DNA of 64,000 nt from Halalkalibacter nanhaiisediminis. Lineage in GTDB: Bacteria; Bacillota; Bacilli; Bacillales; Bacillaceae_D. Below, in pieces: positions 8,901 to 19,138 of this stretch (the first letter of the stretch is position 1; each line of letters opens with the position of its first letter). Location: positions 434,001 to 498,000 of the forward strand of contig NZ_VLKZ01000001.1 of the NCBI RefSeq assembly GCF_007830185.1, read 5' to 3'. Both the position numbers and the translations under genes were made by a program. The notes beneath the pieces were generated by a model. That model was not told where the DNA came from. It saw only the letters and a list, made by a program, of their open reading frames with translations, and did no database searches.

Positions 8901-9627
8901 AAAAAGAGGAAAGCATCATGAGGATCATATCGATGAAACTTGGCTCATTCCTTATGCTGATATGTTAACGCTTTTGCTCGCTCTTTTTATCGTCTTATTT
9001 GCCGTAAGCTCTGTTGATGCAGAAAAATATCAACAGGTTATGATTTCCTTTAATCAAAATCTTCAAGGAGGTACAGGCGTGATGGAATATCCACAGCCTA
9101 TGCCTGAGAGCACTGTGAATCCAGAAGATAGTGATGTTGAAAATATGAGAGCCCAAGAGCGTCTACAATTAGAAGAGCTAAAAGTAGAAATCGATAAGTA
9201 TATTGAAGATAATAACCTAGGCTCAGAGCTTCAGACTAATTTATCATCAAATGGTTTACTTTTAACGATTTTAGACAATGCGATCTTTTATTCTGGAAGT
9301 GCAGAAGTGCATCCTGAAGCGAGAAGGTTAGCTGAGGCCATTTCAGGCTTGCTTGTATCAGATCCACCGCGACAAATCGTTGTGGCTGGACACACAGATG
9401 ATGTTCCGATAAACAATGAAGAATACCGTTCTAATTGGGACTTAAGTTCAGATCGGGCGCTTAATTTCATGAAAATCTTACTGGAAAACGATCAGCTAAA
9501 CCCTGGTCATTTAAGTGCAACCAGTTACGGAGAATATCATCCCGTTGCATCCAATGAAACGAGCGAAGGAAGAGAACAAAATCGTAGGGTTGAGGTTTAT
9601 ATCTTACCAAACTATAGCTTAGAGTAA
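8893..9627 (+). CDS. motB: Flagellar motor stator protein MotB
   Basis: The 244-residue protein has a short cytoplasmic N-terminus, one TM helix (about 19-41) carrying the essential ion-binding Asp23 in PYADMLTLLLA, a plug/linker region, and a C-terminal OmpA-like peptidoglycan-binding domain (about 125-240, with GHTDDVPI and NRRVEV). It anchors the stator to the wall. The start ATG lies inside the end of motA (ATGGCTAG). TM residues after Asp23 decide proton versus sodium use in Bacillus stators; here the stretch reads ALFIVLFAVSS and its selectivity cannot be assigned by eye. Confidence 0.93.
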   Translation: MARKRGKHHEDHIDETWLIPYADMLTLLLALFIVLFAVSSVDAEKYQQVMISFNQNLQGGTGVMEYPQPMPESTVNPEDSDVENMRAQERLQLEELKVEIDKYIEDNNLGSELQTNLSSNGLLLTILDNAIFYSGSAEVHPEARRLAEAISGLLVSDPPRQIVVAGHTDDVPINNEEYRSNWDLSSDRALNFMKILLENDQLNPGHLSATSYGEYHPVASNETSEGREQNRRVEVYILPNYSLE

Positions 9628-9703
9628 AATTAATGGTACTATTATAAAGAGTGTTCAACCTGAACAAGAAAACTAAATAGGATAAAGGAGTTCGAAAAGA
9701 CGG

Positions 9704-9928
9704 ATGATGGATATAGCACTTGCACTTGTCATCCCGTTTCTCTTGATGATTGTCGTTACACGCGTAACCTTCAGTTTGATAGGGGCCTGTATTGTGACTT
9801 GGATGGTAGCCTTTTTTGTACTAGGAATCCATGAGCAATCATGGATGGTCGGGGTGGTTGCTCTTTTATCATTTGCGGGAGGTCTTGTTGTTGCACGCAA
9901 GAGACTACAACGTAAACCTGGGATGTGA
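9704..9928 (+). CDS. csbA: CsbA-like small membrane protein
   Basis: The 74-residue protein has two to three hydrophobic segments and a basic C-terminal tail. It contains the LLMIVVTRVTFS stretch, close to LVVLFTRVTFN in B. subtilis CsbA (76 residues), which is also encoded just upstream of uvrB. CsbA is a sigma-B-controlled general-stress membrane protein of unknown function. AAAGGAG at 9684-9690 is the ribosome site; ATG 9704 or 9707 may be used. No sigma-B promoter was clear here. Confidence 0.8.
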   Translation: MMDIALALVIPFLLMIVVTRVTFSLIGACIVTWMVAFFVLGIHEQSWMVGVVALLSFAGGLVVARKRLQRKPGM

Positions 9929-9951
9929 GAGTCGGGAAACCGGCTCTTTTT
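9928..9951 (+). terminator. Terminator after csbA
   Basis: AGAGTCGG and CCGGCTCT form an 8-bp stem (one G-T pair) with a GAAA tetraloop, then six T. It overlaps the csbA stop. Confidence 0.85.
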
Positions 9952-10171
9952 TCTGTCTTCAAAAGGACAAGTGTGACAGCCTCTTAGGAGGGGCATGGTT
10001 TGCGATCGTTTGGAGGGGGTAAAAATGAATAGAAGGTGCAAAATACGAGTTTGGTTACTAAAGACGTCTCTTCAGCTAATATAAAGAGAATTAGGCTAAT
10101 AAACGGTCTTTTCGGATAATAAACAGGTTTTCTCCCGTAGTGCGGTTGTATTGGCCGCTCTCTTCTTTATC

Positions 10172-10185
10172 TAAACGTACGTTTG
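10172..10185. promoter_or_regulatory. LexA (SOS) box upstream of uvrBA
   Basis: TAAACGTACGTTTG matches 11 of 14 positions of the Bacillus LexA/DinR consensus CGAAC-R-N-R-Y-GTTYC. It lies about 35 bases upstream of the uvrB -10 box. uvrB is a LexA target in B. subtilis. Confidence 0.6.
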
Positions 10186-10217
10186 TTCGTATTGTTTGCG
10201 TTTTTAGCGTTTGTCTG

Positions 10218-10226
10218 TGATATAAT
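10218..10226 (+). promoter_or_regulatory. Extended -10 promoter of uvrBA
   Basis: TGATATAAT is an extended -10 with perfect TATAAT, 39 bases before uvrB. The -35 region is weak and lies next to the SOS box. Confidence 0.55.
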
Positions 10227-10264
10227 AATGGATACTGATAACAGTTGTTGAGGAGGTTTTGTCG

Positions 10265-12244
10265 TTGAGTCAATCGTTTGAGCTTGTTTCGCCATATAAA
10301 CCAGAGGGGGATCAACCTGAGGCTATACGTAAGCTCGTCGAAGGAATCCAAAAAGGGGAGAAGCATCAAACCTTGCTTGGAGCAACTGGAACGGGGAAGA
10401 CATTTACGATGTCAAATGTCATTCAAGCCGTGAACAAGCCGACGTTAATTATGGCACACAATAAGACACTTGCTGGACAATTATATAGTGAGTTCAAAGA
10501 GTTCTTTCCAAATAATGCAGTTGAGTATTTTGTTAGTTACTATGATTATTATCAACCTGAGGCATATGTGCCTAGTTCAGATACGTTTATTGAAAAAGAT
10601 GCAAGTATTAATGATGAAATCGATAAGCTACGTCACTCGGCGACAAGCGCTTTGTTTGAACGAAGTGATGTCATTATTATAGCCAGTGTTTCGTGTATAT
10701 ACGGATTAGGTTCGCCGGAAGAATATCGTGATTTGGTTGTTTCCTTACGTATTGGGATGGAAATGGATCGTAATGAACTGTTGCGTAGTCTCGTTGATAT
10801 TCAATATGACCGGAATGATGTTAATTTCACACGTGGAACGTTTCGTGTTCGTGGTGATGTTGTGGAAATTTTCCCAGCTTCACGTGATGAGCAGTGTATA
10901 CGTGTCGAGTTTTTCGGGGATGAAATCGATCGGATGACAGAGGTCGATGCCTTAACGGGTGAGATTAAGGGTGAACGTAATCATGTGGCCATCTTTCCTG
11001 CTTCCCACTTCGTTACACGAGAGGAAAAGTTAAAGAAGGCGATTGCAAATATTGAAATCGAGCTTGAGAAGCGTTTGAAGGAGCTTCATGAAGCAGGTAA
11101 GCTTCTTGAAGCACAAAGGCTTGAGCAACGAACGCGCTATGACATTGAGATGATGAGTGAGATGGGATTTTGTTCAGGGATTGAGAACTACTCTCGTCAT
11201 TTGACATTGCGTGAAGCAGGCGCCACACCATATACGCTTCTGGATTTCTTTCCTGAAGACTTTCTCTTAATTGCTGATGAGTCGCATGTGACATTGCCGC
11301 AAGTGAGAGGGATGTTTAACGGGGACCGAGCGCGAAAAGAGGTCTTGGTTAATCATGGCTTTAGACTTCCTTCTGCTTTGGATAACCGTCCGCTTCGTTT
11401 TGAAGAATTTGAGAAAAAGGTGAATCAAGCAGTCTACGTATCCGCAACACCTGGTCCGTATGAGCTTGAACATACACCAGAAATGATTCAACAAATTATT
11501 CGTCCAACAGGCTTACTTGATCCAACGATTGATGTTCGTCCGATTGAAGGGCAAATTGATGATTTAATTGGTGAAATCCATGCACGAACCGAGCGTAATG
11601 AGCGTGTTCTTGTGACGACATTGACGAAAAAAATGTCTGAGGATTTAACTGATTATTTAAAGGAAATCGGTATAAGAGTCCGTTATTTACACTCTGAAAT
11701 CAAAACATTAGAACGGATTGAGATCATTCGTCAGCTGCGGATGGGAACGTTCGATGTGTTAGTCGGGATTAATATGCTTAGAGAAGGGCTTGATATACCA
11801 GAAGTTTCACTAGTGGCGATTTTGGATGCTGATAAAGAAGGCTTCCTACGTGCGGAGCGTTCATTGATCCAGACAATTGGGCGTGCTGCTCGTAATGAAA
11901 ACGGTCATGTCATTATGTATGCCGATAAGATGACGAATTCGATGAGAATTGCTATAGATGAAACGGCGCGTCGTCGCTCGATTCAGGAAGAGCATAATAA
12001 AAAGCATGGTATTACACCTAAAACGATACAGAAGAAGATTCCAGAGGTCATTCAAGCGACTCAAGTGGCTGAAGATGCTGCTGATGACAAGTATGCCGTA
12101 CCTGCAGCTAAGCTTAGCAAAAAGGAGAAGCAAGCGATGATCGAACGAATGGAGAAGGAAATGAAGGATGCAGCGCGTGAGCTTAATTTTGAGCGTGCAG
12201 CTGAGCTTCGTGACCTTGTCCTTGAATTGAAAGCGGAAGGGTGA
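10265..12244 (+). CDS. uvrB: Excinuclease ABC subunit B
   Basis: This 659-residue superfamily 2 helicase has P-loop GATGTGKT (39-46), the beta-hairpin region around [12 protein letters not shown] used to open damaged DNA, the DEAD-like motif ADESH, helicase motif [11 protein letters not shown], and a C-terminal UVR domain (about 620-655) that binds UvrC. It acts with UvrA in nucleotide excision repair. TTG 10265 is chosen: AGGAGG (10251-10256) is 8 bases before it but only 2 from TTG 10259. It is coupled to uvrA downstream and lies behind an SOS box. Confidence 0.97.
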   Translation: MSQSFELVSPYKPEGDQPEAIRKLVEGIQKGEKHQTLLGATGTGKTFTMSNVIQAVNKPTLIMAHNKTLAGQLYSEFKEFFPNNAVEYFVSYYDYYQPEAYVPSSDTFIEKDASINDEIDKLRHSATSALFERSDVIIIASVSCIYGLGSPEEYRDLVVSLRIGMEMDRNELLRSLVDIQYDRNDVNFTRGTFRVRGDVVEIFPASRDEQCIRVEFFGDEIDRMTEVDALTGEIKGERNHVAIFPASHFVTREEKLKKAIANIEIELEKRLKELHEAGKLLEAQRLEQRTRYDIEMMSEMGFCSGIENYSRHLTLREAGATPYTLLDFFPEDFLLIADESHVTLPQVRGMFNGDRARKEVLVNHGFRLPSALDNRPLRFEEFEKKVNQAVYVSATPGPYELEHTPEMIQQIIRPTGLLDPTIDVRPIEGQIDDLIGEIHARTERNERVLVTTLTKKMSEDLTDYLKEIGIRVRYLHSEIKTLERIEIIRQLRMGTFDVLVGINMLREGLDIPEVSLVAILDADKEGFLRAERSLIQTIGRAARNENGHVIMYADKMTNSMRIAIDETARRRSIQEEHNKKHGITPKTIQKKIPEVIQATQVAEDAADDKYAVPAAKLSKKEKQAMIERMEKEMKDAARELNFERAAELRDLVLELKAEG

Positions 12245-12249
12245 GGACG

Positions 12250-15120
12250 TTGGCAATAGAGAATATTGTTGTTAAAGGAGCGCGCTCCCACAACTTGAAA
12301 AACATTGATGTGACAATTCCACGAGATAAGCTAGTTGTTTTGACTGGTTTGTCTGGATCAGGGAAATCGTCGCTTGCTTTTGATACGATTTATGCAGAAG
12401 GTCAACGACGCTATGTCGAGTCGCTATCCGCATACGCTCGTCAATTTCTTGGTCAGATGGATAAACCAGACGTCGATGCCATTGAAGGTTTGTCTCCTGC
12501 CATATCCATCGACCAGAAAACAACAAGTCGTAACCCGCGGTCAACGGTTGGGACGGTTACGGAAATTTTTGATTATTTACGATTACTATATGCCCGTGTT
12601 GGACGTCCTGTTTGTCCGACGCACGGGATCGAAATTTCGTCGCAAACAATTCAACAAATGGTCGACCGATTAATAGAGTATCCAGAACGCACGAAAATGC
12701 AAATTCTTGCCCCGCTTGTGTCAGGCCGAAAAGGGACGCATGTGAAGGTACTTGAAGATATGAAGAAACAAGGTTATGTGCGCGTACGTGTTGACGGTGA
12801 AATGCGTGAAGTCGCAGAGGAAATTGAGCTTGAGAAAAACAAAAAGCATAGCATCGAAGTCGTGATTGACCGAATCGTGATCAAAGAAGGGATCGAAACG
12901 CGTTTGGCTGACTCGCTTGAATCAGCTCTAGCACTTGCAGATGGTCGTGTGCTTGTTGACGTGATTGGGGAGGAAGAGCTTTTATTTAGCCAGCATCATG
13001 CCTGCCCAGAATGTGGATTTTCAATTCCTGAGCTAGAACCACGCATGTTTTCCTTTAATAGTCCGTACGGGGCATGTCCTACTTGTGACGGGCTTGGGGC
13101 AAAGCTTGAGGTCGATATCGATTTAGTCATTCCTGATCGAACAAAATCATTACGTGATCATGCGATTGCTGCTTGGGAACCAACGAGCTCACAGTATTAT
13201 CCGCAATTACTTGCAGCTGTGACAGCTCATCTTGGCATTGATCTTGATATGCCAGTGGAAAATATTCCAGAAGCTTTGTTTGATAAAGTGTTATACGGAA
13301 CTGGGAAAGAAAAGATTTTCTTCCGTTACGAGAATGAATTTGGTCAAATTCGAGAAAATGATATCGTCTTTGAAGGTGTCATGAACAATGTCGCGAGACG
13401 GTACCACGAAACGAGCTCGGATTATATTCGGGAACAAATGGAAACGTACATGGCACATAAGCCTTGTCCAACATGTAAAGGATTTCGTTTGAAACGGGAA
13501 GCACGTGCTGTTTTTGTTGGTAGTAAGCATTTAGGAGAAGTTGCTTCCCTTTCTGTCAAAGAGGCGATTCGTTTCTTTGATCAAGTCGAGCTGACGGAAA
13601 AGGAATTCGCCATTGCGCGTCTTATTTTAAAAGAAATCAATGATCGACTAGGTTTTTTAATGAATGTCGGTCTTGATTATTTATCATTAGCACGACCAGC
13701 TGGAACACTGTCGGGTGGAGAAGCGCAGCGCATTCGACTTGCAACTCAAATTGGTTCTTCATTAATGGGTGTGCTCTACATTTTAGATGAACCATCGATT
13801 GGCTTGCATCAGCGCGATAATGATCGCTTAATTGAAACGCTTGAGCATATGCGTAACATTGGGAATACGCTCATTGTCGTCGAGCATGATGAAGATACGA
13901 TGATGGCGGCTGATTATATTATTGATATCGGGCCAGGTGCAGGGATTCACGGTGGACAGATTATTGCGCAAGGAACGCCTGAGGAGATTATGAACAATGA
14001 CCAGTCGCTAACAGGTCAATATTTATCAGGCAAAAAGTTTATTTCCATTCCAAGTGAGAGACGTTCGTCTGATGGACGTTCGTTTACAGTCAAAAAAGCA
14101 AGTGAAAATAATCTTAAAAACGTATCTGTGACATTTCCACTCGGCCAGTTTATTGCGGTCACAGGTGTATCTGGATCAGGAAAAAGTACGCTGATTAATG
14201 AAATTGTTTACAAGTCGCTTGCGCAAAAGCTGCACCGTGCAAAAGAGAAGCCAGGTCAGCATAAGGAGATTGTCGGGCTTGAGGAAATTGATAAAGTGAT
14301 TGACATTGACCAATCACCAATTGGTAGGACGCCTCGTTCGAATCCAGCGACATACACGAGTGTCTTTGATGATATCCGTGATGTGTTTGCGATGACGAAT
14401 GAAGCAAAGGTGCGTGGCTATAAGAAGGGCCGTTTTAGTTTTAACGTTAAAGGCGGACGCTGTGAGGCATGTCGTGGTGATGGGATTATTAAAATTGAAA
14501 TGCACTTTCTCCCAGATGTCTATGTCCCTTGCGAGGTTTGCGAAGGCAAACGCTATAATCGTGAAACACTTGAAATCAAGTATAAAGGGAAGACGATTGC
14601 TGATGTACTTGAGATGACCGTTGAAGAAGGCGTTGAATTTTTTGAAAACATTCCTAAGATTAAACGAAAAATCCAAACGCTTGTCGACGTAGGTCTTGGT
14701 TATATTCGCTTAGGTCAGCCAGCGACTACGTTATCAGGTGGGGAAGCACAACGTGTGAAGCTTGCCTCCCAGCTTCATAAGAGAGCGACGGGAAAAACAC
14801 TCTACATTCTCGATGAGCCGACAACGGGGCTTCACGTTGATGACATTGACCGTCTTTTAAACGTGTTGCAGCGTCTTGTCGATAATGGCGATACCGTTCT
14901 TGTGATTGAGCACAATCTTGATGTCATCAAAACCGTGGATCATATTATTGACCTTGGTCCTGAAGGTGGAGATAAAGGCGGACAGATTGTGGCAGAAGGT
15001 ACACCAGAACAAGTAGCGGAAGTGAAAGGATCTTATACAGGAACGTATTTAAAGCCTATCCTCGAGCGAGACCGAGCACGAATGGATGAACGTATTCGTG
15101 AAAAAGAATTAACATTATAA
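12250..15120 (+). CDS. uvrA: Excinuclease ABC subunit A
   Basis: The 956-residue protein (family about 950) has two ABC ATPase halves, with Walker A motifs GLSGSGKSS near residue 34 and GVSGSGKST near 645. There are two LSGGEAQR signatures and two zinc modules (CPECGF...CPTCDG and CEACRGDG...CEVCEGKR). It is the damage-recognition subunit. TTG 12250 gives the family-typical N-terminus ending [11 protein letters not shown] and does not overlap uvrB; GTG 12241 is an alternative three codons earlier. Confidence 0.97.
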   Translation: MAIENIVVKGARSHNLKNIDVTIPRDKLVVLTGLSGSGKSSLAFDTIYAEGQRRYVESLSAYARQFLGQMDKPDVDAIEGLSPAISIDQKTTSRNPRSTVGTVTEIFDYLRLLYARVGRPVCPTHGIEISSQTIQQMVDRLIEYPERTKMQILAPLVSGRKGTHVKVLEDMKKQGYVRVRVDGEMREVAEEIELEKNKKHSIEVVIDRIVIKEGIETRLADSLESALALADGRVLVDVIGEEELLFSQHHACPECGFSIPELEPRMFSFNSPYGACPTCDGLGAKLEVDIDLVIPDRTKSLRDHAIAAWEPTSSQYYPQLLAAVTAHLGIDLDMPVENIPEALFDKVLYGTGKEKIFFRYENEFGQIRENDIVFEGVMNNVARRYHETSSDYIREQMETYMAHKPCPTCKGFRLKREARAVFVGSKHLGEVASLSVKEAIRFFDQVELTEKEFAIARLILKEINDRLGFLMNVGLDYLSLARPAGTLSGGEAQRIRLATQIGSSLMGVLYILDEPSIGLHQRDNDRLIETLEHMRNIGNTLIVVEHDEDTMMAADYIIDIGPGAGIHGGQIIAQGTPEEIMNNDQSLTGQYLSGKKFISIPSERRSSDGRSFTVKKASENNLKNVSVTFPLGQFIAVTGVSGSGKSTLINEIVYKSLAQKLHRAKEKPGQHKEIVGLEEIDKVIDIDQSPIGRTPRSNPATYTSVFDDIRDVFAMTNEAKVRGYKKGRFSFNVKGGRCEACRGDGIIKIEMHFLPDVYVPCEVCEGKRYNRETLEIKYKGKTIADVLEMTVEEGVEFFENIPKIKRKIQTLVDVGLGYIRLGQPATTLSGGEAQRVKLASQLHKRATGKTLYILDEPTTGLHVDDIDRLLNVLQRLVDNGDTVLVIEHNLDVIKTVDHIIDLGPEGGDKGGQIVAEGTPEQVAEVKGSYTGTYLKPILERDRARMDERIREKELTL

Positions 15121-15169
15121 AAAGATGAAACGTACTTTTTCATCAAGACGTATATATGAATAGATGAAG

Positions 15170-15217
15170 AGGGTACATGAATGTAGAAAACATTTCTCAA
15201 CGATTGTACCCTTTTTA
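15170..15217 (+). terminator. Terminator after uvrA
   Basis: AGGGTACA (15170-15177) pairs with TGTACCCT (15205-15212), followed by five T. The loop is 27 bases. Confidence 0.75.
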
Positions 15218-15230
15218 TTGATAGAAAATG

Positions 15231-15300
15231 TTCATGAGTCTTTTCTCGCAACTTAGGATGTATTTTTTTTCTGTCCAACTAGGAACGAACCAACTTTTAC
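15231..15300 (+). repeat. Dispersed intergenic repeat, copy A
   Basis: This is one of three copies of a ~70-80 bp element (others at 24129-24207 and 56612-56690). Shared blocks are TTCATGAG, CTCxCAACxTAGGATG, a T-rich middle, CCAACTAG and AACCAAC. Short arms CTTAG (15252-15256) and CTAGG (15279-15283) can pair, using a G-U where copy C has a Watson-Crick pair. It lies 98 bases before yvlB, and all three copies are on the + strand. I do not recognise the family. Confidence 0.75.
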
Positions 15301-15397
15301 ACAAGAAAGAAGCATGTAGTCCATTTAAGCGTTAGATACGTTTTTGCTAGGTTATGTCACAGTTTTTCTAAATCAACTTTATTAAGGAGTGGGATGA

Positions 15398-16504
15398 ATG
15401 GAAGAACGTAAAATGATATTGAAGATGATCGAGGACGGAAAAATCACGGCCGAGGAAGGAATCAAGCTTCTTGAAGCGATGGAAAAAAGTGATTCATCAA
15501 CGGAGAAGGTAGAAAAACCAGCATCGAATGTATCGACGAACGTGAATTGGGATGAAGGTGATAGCTACCGCAAGCATACGCGTCAAACGAAGGTATCAGC
15601 AACAAATTTCTTTACTTCCTTTATTGAAAATACAATTCAAAAAATCAAGGATGTCGATTTAGACTTTAATTTTGGTGCTGCTGTGGAAGTTGATCATATT
15701 TTCCAACACCGCGATGTATCACCAACGTCTCTTGATGTTTCGCTTGAGAATGGATCAATAACGTTTAAGCCTTGGGATGAAACGGATGTACGAGTTGAGT
15801 GTCAGGCAAAGGTGTACAGGGTCAAGGATAGTGAGGAAGCGAGACGTTATTTTACACAGGAGTCTGTGTTCCGCGTTGATGACAATAAGCTGCTTTTTCA
15901 TACAAAGACAAAATCGATGAAGGTTCAAGCGACTGTTTATGTGCCACGGACAACTTTTAAGCATATTAAGCTCTATACGTTTAATGGTCAAATTAATGGG
16001 GAACAGATTGATGTCGATACATTTGATGTGAATGCGATGAACGGGGCGCTCACGTTCTCGTCTGTCAAAGCGAACAAAGTGTTGGCCGAAACGGTTAATG
16101 GTGCGATTGAATATAAGGACGTTAAGGTCGATGTCTTAGATGTCAAAACGATTAATGGCGCGATCACGCTAGCTGGTCAAATTCAAGATGTGGACGCTGA
16201 AACGGTCAATGGTTCGATTACGTATGAAATGGATCAATTAACAGAATCGGGCTATGCAGACTTAAAGGCAACAACAGGCAGTATTCACTTACTTATTCCG
16301 AAAACGCTTCGTGTGGAAGGTAAGTTGAAAACTAATGTTGGGAGCTTTTCCGTTGATTTAACGGATTATGAAGTATTAGAAGAAAGAAAAGACTTTGCGC
16401 AAAAGTCTTTGAGCTTTATCGGCAATCAGCATTCATCACCGCGGATTAAGTTGAGTGCATTGACGAATACTGGATCGGTCAATGTGAAAGATCGATCAGA
16501 ATGA
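15398..16504 (+). CDS. yvlB: YvlB-like envelope-stress protein (DUF4097)
   Basis: The 368-residue protein starts with a short helical SHOCT-like domain (1-30, MEERKMILKMIEDGKI). A linker and a C-terminal DUF4097 beta-solenoid (about 110-365) follow, with repeating strand-turn units such as TFNGQING, AMNGALTF and TVNGAIEY. There is no signal peptide. It aligns with B. subtilis YvlB along its length and begins the yvlBCD cluster, which belongs to the sigma-W/PspC-like envelope-stress set in B. subtilis. The molecular function is unknown. AAGGAGTGGG is the ribosome site. Confidence 0.85.
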   Translation: MEERKMILKMIEDGKITAEEGIKLLEAMEKSDSSTEKVEKPASNVSTNVNWDEGDSYRKHTRQTKVSATNFFTSFIENTIQKIKDVDLDFNFGAAVEVDHIFQHRDVSPTSLDVSLENGSITFKPWDETDVRVECQAKVYRVKDSEEARRYFTQESVFRVDDNKLLFHTKTKSMKVQATVYVPRTTFKHIKLYTFNGQINGEQIDVDTFDVNAMNGALTFSSVKANKVLAETVNGAIEYKDVKVDVLDVKTINGAITLAGQIQDVDAETVNGSITYEMDQLTESGYADLKATTGSIHLLIPKTLRVEGKLKTNVGSFSVDLTDYEVLEERKDFAQKSLSFIGNQHSSPRIKLSALTNTGSVNVKDRSE

Positions 16505-16514
16505 GGTGAGTGAA

Positions 16515-16718
16515 ATGAAGCGGTTATACCGTTCACAATATGAGCGAAAAATAGCAGGTGTCTGTGGTGGACTGGCAAAATACTTCTCTATGAACCCGAC
16601 GATCGTTCGGATCCTTGTCGTTGTATTAGCGCTCTTTACGGCAGCATTCCCTGTTATTGTTGGTTATCTGATTGCAGCTGCAATCATTCCAAACGAAAAG
16701 GATGTGAGCGCTGAGTGA
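16515..16718 (+). CDS. yvlC: PspC-domain membrane protein YvlC
   Basis: The 67-residue protein consists of one PspC domain: KIAGVCGGLAKYFSMNPTIV followed by a single long hydrophobic segment (about 33-58). PspC proteins sense or relay inner-membrane stress. ATG 16515 (MKRLYRS, like B. subtilis YvlC) is 5 bases after GAGGTGA; the in-frame GTG 16506 sits inside that site. It is coupled to yvlB (10-base gap) and overlaps yvlD. Confidence 0.88.
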   Translation: MKRLYRSQYERKIAGVCGGLAKYFSMNPTIVRILVVVLALFTAAFPVIVGYLIAAAIIPNEKDVSAE

Positions 16719-17059
16719 GATGGATCATTGGGTTACTGATTAATGCGGTGATTCTGATGGGGATTGCTTATTTATTCGACGGCTTTCATCTATCAGGATT
16801 TTTGGCAGCGATCATTGCGAGTTTGTTGCTATCGATTGTAAATGCCATTGTCAAACCGATTTTGATTGTGCTCACCTTACCGATTACGCTCCTCACACTC
16901 GGACTATTTCTTTTTGTGATTAATGCTTTAACATTGATGCTAACAGCGGCACTTATGGGCAGTGCGTTTGATATTGATGGGCTCGGAATGGCAATTGTTG
17001 CTGCGATTCTGATCACGCTGATTCAAACCTTTATCGTTAAGCCAATTCGAAATGGATAA
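16715..17059 (+). CDS. yvlD: YvlD-like phage holin family 4 membrane protein
   Basis: The 114-residue protein has four TM segments and matches the superfamily IV holin/YvlD profile in length and pattern (INAVILMGIAYLFDGF, NAIVKPILIVLTLPITLLTLG). It follows yvlC with a 4-base overlap and a GTG start. Its role in the cluster is unknown; despite the family name there is no sign of phage genes here. Confidence 0.82.
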   Translation: MRWIIGLLINAVILMGIAYLFDGFHLSGFLAAIIASLLLSIVNAIVKPILIVLTLPITLLTLGLFLFVINALTLMLTAALMGSAFDIDGLGMAIVAAILITLIQTFIVKPIRNG

Positions 17060-17069
17060 TGCGAGAATC

Positions 17070-17109
17070 AGATCTGTGTCTTTCTACAAGGAAAGAGACA
17101 GATCTTTTT
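17070..17109 (+). terminator. Terminator after yvlBCD
   Basis: A 15-bp stem (17070-17084 with 17091-17105) has one mismatch and is followed by five T. Confidence 0.88.
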
Positions 17110-17165
17110 GCTTTGTAAAAATGGCAGCACTTCATCTTGAAAATTCGTGTCCGTATCCGTTTTTG

Positions 17166-17174
17166 TGCTAAAAT
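17166..17174 (+). promoter_or_regulatory. Possible extended -10 promoter for the hprK operon
   Basis: TGCTAAAAT matches an extended -10 element 51 bases before hprK, after the yvlD terminator. No -35 box at normal spacing is evident. Confidence 0.4.
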
Positions 17175-17225
17175 GGAAAACGTACTGACACGTTTAGATG
17201 AGACAGTGAAGGTGGGATTAATAAA

Positions 17226-18164
17226 GTGGCAAAGGTAACAGCAAATGATTTGTTAGAAGAGTTTCAACTAGAAATTTTAGCAGGTGAAGAGGGAATATAC
17301 AGGCCGATTACGACGAGTGATATTTCCAGACCAGGAATTGAAATGGCTGGTTTTTTCACGTATTATCCCGCTAAACGATTGCAACTGCTTGGACGAACGG
17401 AGCTTTCTTTTTTTGAGCAGCTAAGCAATTATGATAAAGAAGATCGAATGGAAAAGTTGTGTACATATGATACACCTGGGATTATCATTTCACGTGGTTT
17501 AGAAGCGCCAAAAGAATTGCTGGCGGCAGCGGAGAAGGTTGGTGTTCCCCTTCTGCGTTCGAATATGACGACAACAAGATTGAGTAGTAGTATAACGACT
17601 TTTTTAGATAGCCATCTTGCCCCCATGACGGCCGTACATGGTGTACTCGTTGATATTTACGGGATTGGCGTCTTAATAACAGGGAACAGTGGAGTCGGGA
17701 AAAGTGAAACAGCGCTTGATCTCGTTAGACGTGGACATCGTCTTGTAGCGGATGACTCTGTGGAGATTCGCCAAGTAGAGGAAGGTACATTGGTTGGACG
17801 TTCCCCAGAGCTGATCCAGCATTTACTGGAGATTAGAGGACTGGGAATTATCAATGTCATGACGCTATTTGGTGCTGGAGCTGTGCGTCCTTTTAAACGG
17901 ATTTCACTCTGTATTAATCTTGAGCTTTGGGATCAAAACAAAGCCTATGATCGACTTGGTTTGGAAGAAGAGAAAATGAAAATTATCGATTCCGAAATAA
18001 CAAAGCTAACAGTCCCTGTCCGACCTGGGCGGAACTTAGCTGTTATTATTGAAGTCGCTGCGATGAATTTCCGTTTAAAGCGTCTTGGTATTGATGCAGC
18101 ACAAGAGTTTTCGGAAAGGTTAACGAGTGTGATCGAAGCAGGAGATCACGACGAATTTCAATAG
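17226..18164 (+). CDS. hprK: HPr kinase/phosphorylase
   Basis: The 312-residue bifunctional enzyme has His138, P-loop GNSGVGKS (153-160), the ADD motif (175-177) and the family signature [10 protein letters not shown] (about 205). It phosphorylates HPr and Crh on Ser46 with ATP or pyrophosphate, and dephosphorylates them by phosphorolysis, releasing pyrophosphate. It is thus the sensor of carbon catabolite repression. Its target Crh is encoded at 45225-45479 and the pyrophosphatase PpaX three genes downstream. The start is GTG 17226 after AAGGTGGGA. Confidence 0.97.
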   Translation: MAKVTANDLLEEFQLEILAGEEGIYRPITTSDISRPGIEMAGFFTYYPAKRLQLLGRTELSFFEQLSNYDKEDRMEKLCTYDTPGIIISRGLEAPKELLAAAEKVGVPLLRSNMTTTRLSSSITTFLDSHLAPMTAVHGVLVDIYGIGVLITGNSGVGKSETALDLVRRGHRLVADDSVEIRQVEEGTLVGRSPELIQHLLEIRGLGIINVMTLFGAGAVRPFKRISLCINLELWDQNKAYDRLGLEEEKMKIIDSEITKLTVPVRPGRNLAVIIEVAAMNFRLKRLGIDAAQEFSERLTSVIEAGDHDEFQ

Positions 18165-18184
18165 AAATGAAGTGAGGTGAAAGT

Positions 18185-19051
18185 ATGGAGGGAAATATTG
18201 AACCGTTAAGTCGAGTCTTTCTCGAAATCGGTCCATTTACAATTTATTGGTATGGTGCCATTATTGGATTAGGTGTCTTTTTAGGATACATGCTCGCATC
18301 AAGGGAATCTGTTAAGCGTGGCATGCCAAAGGAGACATTTGCTGATTTACTTTTATATGCGATTCCTATTTCGATTATTTCAGCCCGAATTTATTATGTG
18401 ATTTTTAGATGGGATCAATTTGCAGATGATCCCATTCGCGTCTTCTATATTTGGGAAGGTGGGATCGCGATTCATGGGGCGCTCATTGGTGGCGTGTTGA
18501 CGGCTTATTTCTTTGCCAAAAAGCATAATCTATCATTTTGGCAGCTTGCTGATGTAGCTGCGCCAAGTATTTTACTTGGGCAAGCAATTGGTCGTTGGGG
18601 TAACTTCATGAATCAAGAGGTATACGGTAGATCTGTTTCAAGAGAATATTTAGAAGGTCTGTTCTTACCTGAATTTATTATTAATCAAATGTATATTGAC
18701 GGGACGTATTACCATCCGACATTTTTATATGAATCGCTTTGGAGCTTAGTCGGTGTGGCCATATTATTATGGTTGCGTCGCTTAAATCTTCGCCAAGGTG
18801 AAATTTTCTTTACGTATGTGATTTGGTATTCAGTTGGCCGGTTCGTGATCGAAGGCATTCGCCTAGATTATTTGCTTATTGGTGGTGTGTTAAAGACTGC
18901 ACAAGTGATCTCCATTGTATTGATTGTTGGAGCGGTTATTCTCTGGATTTATCGCCGAAAGCAGCCAGACACACCGCGCTATCATGATCTAGCTCTACCA
19001 GTGAAGAGTACAAAAAAAACAGCAGCAACGAAAAAGAAGAAAAAGAAATAG
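18185..19051 (+). CDS. lgt: Prolipoprotein diacylglyceryl transferase
   Basis: The 288-residue membrane enzyme has seven TM segments, an N-terminal IYWYGAI region, the conserved HGAL motif and the Lgt signature [13 protein letters not shown] (about 138-150). It transfers diacylglycerol from phosphatidylglycerol to the lipobox cysteine of pre-lipoproteins, such as those encoded at 1044, 24635 and 63461. The C-terminus is a short Lys-rich tail. It follows hprK by 20 bases with ribosome site GAGGTGA. Confidence 0.96.
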   Translation: MEGNIEPLSRVFLEIGPFTIYWYGAIIGLGVFLGYMLASRESVKRGMPKETFADLLLYAIPISIISARIYYVIFRWDQFADDPIRVFYIWEGGIAIHGALIGGVLTAYFFAKKHNLSFWQLADVAAPSILLGQAIGRWGNFMNQEVYGRSVSREYLEGLFLPEFIINQMYIDGTYYHPTFLYESLWSLVGVAILLWLRRLNLRQGEIFFTYVIWYSVGRFVIEGIRLDYLLIGGVLKTAQVISIVLIVGAVILWIYRRKQPDTPRYHDLALPVKSTKKTAATKKKKKK

Positions 19052-19138
19052 AGAAATGGAGTTCAAAAGGGATATTTTAAAAGGAAAGACGGTCTTTTTT
19101 GAACCTTCTCTTTGGAGGAGATAGGAGGGGAGGGATTC

